Below, in pieces: positions 6,426 through 8,865 of a DNA stretch of 8,865 bases; position 1 is the first letter of the stretch; each line of letters begins with the position of its first letter. Source of the DNA: an uncultured Megasphaera sp. (GTDB lineage: Bacteria > Bacillota > Negativicutes > Veillonellales > Megasphaeraceae); assembly GCF_958350005.1 (NCBI RefSeq), contig NZ_CATWFF010000085.1:1-8865 (forward strand). The letters run 5' to 3'. The notes beneath the pieces were generated by a model. It worked only from the letters and a program-made list of their open reading frames with translations. It was not told where the DNA came from and did no database searches. Both the position numbers and the translations under genes were made by a program.

Positions 6426-6515
6426 TTACGTATTCCGGGATTCCATGACATCTTCCACAGAGTCACAGGTCTTACTGCGATTACAATGATGATTTACATC
6501 GTCAAGAGATTTCAA
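6426..6515 (-). pseudogene. 3' fragment of a paralogue of the 235-aa gene
   Basis: On the minus strand these 90 bases encode the last 29 residues of the protein at 7487-8194: leucine, then KSLDDVNHHCN, and the ending SVEDVMESRNT, closing with the same stop. Differences include one Cys to Arg and one Asn to Asp change; several others are silent, so the copy was once a working gene. Upstream of the leucine the frame runs into two stop codons and all similarity ends, so the rest of the gene is gone. It lies directly downstream of the broken abiEii, and the join is probably a deletion scar. Confidence 0.88.
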
Positions 6516-6534
6516 TTATTACTGTGATTGGCCC

Positions 6535-6747
6535 TTAAAAGTCATCAGTAGATCGCAGGGCAACTCCGATTAGCGAGGTAACAAGGATGCCGCCTTTGAT
6601 GATGAATTTATCCTTATATTGTGAGACAGCCAGTCGTTCCAGAAAACGTTCCATCATGTAAATGCGGATCAGGATTCTGGCATCTGCATGATTTTTCTGA
6701 GCCAGATTTTTTATTCGGCCTTTTAATTGGGCAGGGGTGAATTTCAT
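6535..6747 (-). pseudogene. abiEii: Truncated AbiEii toxin (nucleotidyltransferase), N-terminal part only
   Basis: The 70-residue product matches the N-terminus of AbiEii/AbiGii-type toxins, which are nucleotidyltransferase-fold proteins of roughly 280-300 residues that block growth, aiding phage defence, when not counteracted by AbiEi. The KGG-containing strand (FIIKGGILVTSL) is followed by LRSTDDF and a stop. In the family this is the first catalytic motif, R-x-T-x-D-x-D, so the break falls inside the active site and all later catalytic residues are missing. Its start codon shares one base with the abiEi stop (TAATG), with GGAGG (6758-6762) ten bases upstream, so the original translational coupling is preserved. 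The product is almost certainly non-toxic. A short functional remnant cannot be excluded but I see no reason for one. Confidence 0.88.
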
Positions 6748-7328
6748 TACAGGAGTACCTCCATATACTGACGGATCAGCTTTTCGACGCGAAAAAAGGG
6801 TGCATATTTCATGAGCCGGTTCAAGTCTTTATCTGTTCGTTTTACGTAGTTTTTTACAGCAGACTGAAAGTCTTGAATTTCAAAGCTGCTGCGGTTACGC
6901 ACCAGATCGCAGATGGTACGCTCTAAATCATAGATAGGAATCAGATGTCCGAAAGAATTTCGTACCATCATTCTGCCAATTGGCAGTAATTCCTTTTTCA
7001 CAGTAAACACTTTGATGCCTGATTCTTTCAGATTTCTGGTATTATAACCGGAATAAAGGGTAATTGTCTGCTGCATAGGCTCACGATCAGTCAAGCCGTG
7101 ATAAAAGAGAGCTTCGTCGTGAGAAAATACAGCTTTGGGACAACGCCGATGCAGGACAAAAGCCTCATCTTTCCATGCTTCTGGAGAAAGATAGATGCCA
7201 TGAGCAATTTTTTCAAAGTGGTTTATTCGAATAAAGCGGTAAAACTCATCCTTCTTAATACCACCTTTTAGGGCGGTATTGGTGAGAAGCATGCCTGAGT
7301 CATCAACAAAATTTAAAATTTTATCCAT
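6747..7328 (-). CDS. abiEi: AbiEi-family antitoxin and transcriptional autorepressor
   Basis: A complete 193-residue AbiEi-type antitoxin. The N-terminal winged-helix domain (about 1-75, with GGIKKDEFYRF and KIAHGIYLSPE) binds DNA. The following AbiEi domain contains the family's SHDEALFYHGL near 90-100 and PIYDLERTICDLVRN near 140-155. In studied AbiE systems this protein represses its own operon by binding inverted repeats and separately neutralises AbiEii. ATG at 7328 is chosen; in-frame GTG and TTG codons lie three and four codons upstream, and the Shine-Dalgarno is weak (GGTGA), so the start is uncertain by a few residues. It overlaps the truncated toxin by one base. With the toxin broken, it is now an orphan antitoxin that could still protect against a related AbiEii from an incoming element. 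Confidence 0.92.
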   Translation of the reverse strand: MDKILNFVDDSGMLLTNTALKGGIKKDEFYRFIRINHFEKIAHGIYLSPEAWKDEAFVLHRRCPKAVFSHDEALFYHGLTDREPMQQTITLYSGYNTRNLKESGIKVFTVKKELLPIGRMMVRNSFGHLIPIYDLERTICDLVRNRSSFEIQDFQSAVKNYVKRTDKDLNRLMKYAPFFRVEKLIRQYMEVLL

Positions 7329-7345
7329 AGCAATCACCAACTTTC

Positions 7346-7373
7346 ATGCTTATATTATAAATAAAATAAGCAT
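7346..7373. promoter_or_regulatory. Inverted repeat, probable AbiEi operator
   Basis: ATGCTTAT (7346-7353) and ATAAGCAT (7366-7373) are perfect 8-bp inverted arms separated by 12 AT-rich bases. The -10 hexamer of the abiE promoter falls between the arms, so a bound dimer would shut transcription. AbiEi proteins are known to autoregulate through inverted repeats in their promoter. Confidence 0.7.
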
Positions 7374-7382
7374 AAACGTCGA
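7354..7382 (-). promoter_or_regulatory. Promoter of the abiE operon
   Basis: Read on the minus strand, TCGACG (7382-7377, 4/6 match) and a perfect TATAAT (7359-7354) are 17 bases apart. The start point would be near 7348, about 20 bases before the abiEi ATG. It is embedded in the inverted repeat 7346-7373. Confidence 0.65.
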
Positions 7383-7407
7383 GAAAAACGATGATATGAA
7401 GCAATGC

Positions 7408-7576
7408 GTATTGCCATGCCAAAACGGGGACTGACAGCATATAGTATGCCTGCCAGTCCCCTGTTTTGTGTCGTATCATTCAGGCTTTATGTATTCCGCG
7501 ATTCCATGACATCTTCCACAGAGTTGCAGGTCTTACTGCAATTACAATGATGATTTACATCGTCAAGGGATTTCAA
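7408..7576. repeat. 169-bp imperfect direct repeat, right copy
   Basis: Counterpart of 6347-6515, here joined to the intact 235-aa gene. It contains that gene's last 29 codons, its stop codon and its terminator hairpin. The unit 6516-7407 between the copies carries only abiEi, the abiEii stub and their promoter. Confidence 0.92.
7421..7467 (-). terminator. Terminator of the 235-aa gene
   Basis: On the minus strand, AAAAC-A-GGGGACT pairs with AGTCCCC-GTTTT: seven GC-rich pairs extended by five more after a one-base bulge, ending in a short T run. An inner GCATA/TATGC stem sits in the loop. It starts 19 bases after the stop codon at 7487-7489. Confidence 0.75.
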
Positions 7577-8194
7577 CGTCTCAAACTCGCCATCTTCGTC
7601 GAGTAAGGAAAGAACGCCCCAGTCAAAATAACTGGTAAAAGCCAGCTGCCTTTTACTTTTTAGAAGTAAGCGAAATTCTTTGATATAGGCAGGAAGATTT
7701 TCTTCCAGATATATGCCAAATGAACCCGTAAATTCAAAATCGGCTTCATCAAAAGACTGGGACTTTATAGAAATATCTGTTATGGAATCACCTTTCAGGT
7801 AAGAAAATAACAGTTGTAAGTTGTCCATAGAACTATTTTCGTTTTTATAATACAATCTTTTGGGTATGCGATTTTTGGATATACAAACAGAGCTGGATTC
7901 ACTGTAGCTGATTTCAAAGGCTCCACGGTCCGTGATTATAACAAGTACATTATCGAATTCAACTGTCAATGAATCGTGGTTTACAGGAGGAAGCAAACAA
8001 GGTGGGGATACGGTAGTTACCTCCTGAATCGCAGCACCTATGAGTCCGATACGATGGATGTATTCGTTTAGTTGGTCGGGATTCTGTATGACAGGAGCAC
8101 TCCAGTCATGCACAGAGAATTCCTTTTTAAAATCATCGGTACCTCTTAATGTCTGGATATGATATGTTTTAATGAACTGTTCCGTTGTATTCAT
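7487..8194 (-). CDS. Hypothetical protein with Cys/His-rich C-terminal tail
   Basis: I do not recognise this 235-residue protein. It has no signal peptide or transmembrane segment and looks like a soluble acidic cytoplasmic protein. The middle (about 70-115) looks beta-rich, with a run from LTVEFDNVLVIITD to EISYSESSSVCISKNRIP. The tail holds a His/Cys cluster, HHCNCSKTC (215-223), that could bind a metal ion. The start is firm: AAGGAGG (8203-8209) is eight bases upstream of the ATG at 8194. A TACAAT-like -10 lies at 8253-8258 on the minus strand without a clear -35. A fragment of a second copy of its 3' end lies at 6426-6515, so the gene once had a neighbouring paralogue. Such tandem copies are seen among immunity-type and accessory genes, but nothing here proves a role. 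Confidence 0.8.
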   Translation of the reverse strand: MNTTEQFIKTYHIQTLRGTDDFKKEFSVHDWSAPVIQNPDQLNEYIHRIGLIGAAIQEVTTVSPPCLLPPVNHDSLTVEFDNVLVIITDRGAFEISYSESSSVCISKNRIPKRLYYKNENSSMDNLQLLFSYLKGDSITDISIKSQSFDEADFEFTGSFGIYLEENLPAYIKEFRLLLKSKRQLAFTSYFDWGVLSLLDEDGEFETLKSLDDVNHHCNCSKTCNSVEDVMESRNT

Positions 8195-8309
8195 ACATAG
8201 TTCCTCCTTTGTTCAACATCGTTCAGCCTTTCTGCGTGTGCTTTTTTGTTTTATTGTACATGATTTTTACTGCGTACATCCAGTGTTTTGGTTCTTCAAA
8301 ATAACTATA

Positions 8310-8337
8310 TTGCCTCCTTGGCCATTATGCGTATAAT
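8310..8337 (+). promoter_or_regulatory. Promoter of the hicB-like gene
   Basis: TTGCCT (8310-8315, 4/6 match) and a perfect TATAAT (8332-8337) are spaced 16 bases apart. Transcription would begin near 8344, on top of an upstream in-frame ATG, which supports the ATG at 8380 as the real start codon. Confidence 0.6.
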
Positions 8338-8338
8338 G
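8323..8338. promoter_or_regulatory. Inverted repeat over the hicB -10, candidate operator
   Basis: CATTAT (8323-8328) and ATAATG (8333-8338) are perfect 6-bp inverted arms around GCGT, and the right arm is part of the -10 box. HicB-type antitoxins commonly repress their own promoter through such palindromes. The arms are short and AT-rich, so chance is possible. Confidence 0.5.
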
Positions 8339-8379
8339 AGTATATGAAGCAGATTAAAGAAAGGGAAAAGGGTGGTAAT

Positions 8380-8688
8380 ATGGAAAAGGTAATGTATCCG
8401 GCATGTTTTTATCCTTGCGAGGACAAAAAAGGTGCTTATACGGTTACAGTGCCAGATCTTCCTGGGTGTGTAACTGAAGGGGACACGTTAGAGCAGGCTA
8501 TTGAGATGGCGGTAGATGCCGCTTCTGGCTGGGTATTAGATGAATGGGAGGACAACGACCCGATTCCTAAGGCCAGCAGTATTGAAGATATTACCCCGGA
8601 CAGTGAAGATGGGTTTGTTAGTCTGCTGGTTTTAGATATAGATGCCTATGCAGAAAAGAATGGCGTTAATTTCTTCCAGGCATTATAA
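8380..8688 (+). CDS. hicB: HicB-like antitoxin, orphan and C-terminally shortened
   Basis: A 102-residue protein with the HicB fold: MYPACFYPCEDKKGAYTVTV, then the family signature PDLPGCVTEGDTLEQAIEMA, and a GWVLDEWEDND helix. In HicAB modules this domain binds and blocks the mRNA-cleaving toxin HicA. HicB proteins of this type are usually near 130-140 residues, ending with a ribbon-helix-helix or similar DNA-binding segment that leads to a NFSQ-L terminal helix. Here DIDAYAEKNG is joined directly to VNFFQAL and stops, as if the linking segment had been deleted in frame. No hicA-like gene (about 60 residues) is visible on either side. ATG 8380 has GGGTGG just upstream; the in-frame ATG at 8344 coincides with the predicted transcription start. 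Toxin neutralisation may survive; autorepression is doubtful. Confidence 0.82.
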   Translation: MEKVMYPACFYPCEDKKGAYTVTVPDLPGCVTEGDTLEQAIEMAVDAASGWVLDEWEDNDPIPKASSIEDITPDSEDGFVSLLVLDIDAYAEKNGVNFFQAL

Positions 8689-8747
8689 GATGCGTTGTTA
8701 GATATATTTAAAAAGCAACACATAGGTAGTGTTTAACGCTAGTGAGG

Positions 8748-8791
8748 CAGGTACATGGCTATTTCATATAGCAATGATGTACCTGTTTTTT
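8748..8791 (+). terminator. Rho-independent terminator after hicB
   Basis: CAGGTACAT (8748-8756) pairs perfectly with ATGTACCTG (8777-8785), and an inner stem GCTAT/ATAGC (8758-8762 with 8768-8772) extends the hairpin. Six T follow (8786-8791). It closes the hicB transcript about 60 bases after the stop. The remaining bases to 8865 show no feature I can support. Confidence 0.88.
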
Positions 8792-8865
8792 ATTTGTACT
8801 TTATAGTTGATAATAGCTTTGTGAAAGTTGTTGTTCTTTTGGGTAGAGCCGTAGTATTATAGCAG

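Larger units (their letters stand above)
6347..6515. repeat. 169-bp imperfect direct repeat, left copy
   Basis: Aligns without gaps to 7408-7576 (constant offset 1061). By hand I count about 22 differences, roughly 87% identity; most cluster between the hairpin and the stop codon, and the hairpin and coding part are nearly unchanged. The unit consists of a terminator hairpin plus the last 29 codons and stop of a minus-strand gene. The two copies bracket the abiE genes. Confidence 0.92.

Noticed and set aside
8344..8379. Upstream ATG at 8344 as the hicB start
   Set aside because: It coincides with the predicted transcription start, has no leader for a ribosome binding site, and the added residues do not match HicB; ATG 8380 fits better.

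Overview
The window reads as a defence/accessory region of a low-to-mid GC Gram-positive-type bacterium (Bacillota). Three things point there: a LexA operator of the Bacillus type (CGAACRNRYGTTYG), a YneA-like SOS gene behind it, and strong AGGAGG ribosome binding sites. A Negativicutes host (Megasphaera/Veillonella-like) is a guess from overall feel and is not proven by anything here.

Layout. (1) 1-578: an SOS-controlled promoter with a consensus -35/-10 and two good LexA boxes drives a small membrane-anchored LysM protein (yneA type), closed by a rho-independent terminator. lexA itself probably lies divergently just outside the left edge. (2) About 627-5437: a type I DNA-methyltransferase operon, hsdM - hsdS - tyrosine recombinase. 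The genes overlap or nearly abut and share one likely promoter. No hsdR is present. The hsdS gene carries two target recognition domains that are identical at the DNA level (511 bp repeated at a 612-bp offset), so the encoded protein should be an internally symmetric specificity subunit reading a palindromic bipartite site. A 13-bp core sits at the edges of the TRD cassettes and is a candidate crossover site for the adjacent recombinase. (3) 5554-6342: a Fic-fold protein whose catalytic motif has Gln in place of the essential His. (4) 6347-8194, minus strand: an AbiEi antitoxin followed by an AbiEii toxin cut off inside its nucleotidyltransferase motif, bracketed by a 169-bp imperfect direct repeat. 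The repeat is the 3' end plus terminator of an unrecognised 235-aa gene; one copy belongs to the intact gene and the other is an orphan fragment. (5) 8380-8688: a HicB-like antitoxin without hicA and apparently lacking its C-terminal DNA-binding portion, ended by a strong terminator.

How it fits together. The RM locus has the architecture of a switchable specificity system (hsdS next to a tyrosine recombinase), caught in an unusual homo-TRD state and with no nuclease subunit in view. Right of it is a toxin-antitoxin graveyard in which both modules kept the antitoxin and lost the toxin. The most notable items are the homo-TRD hsdS with its core repeats, the hsdMS-recombinase-Fic arrangement without hsdR, and the deletion scar joining abiEii to a paralogous gene fragment.
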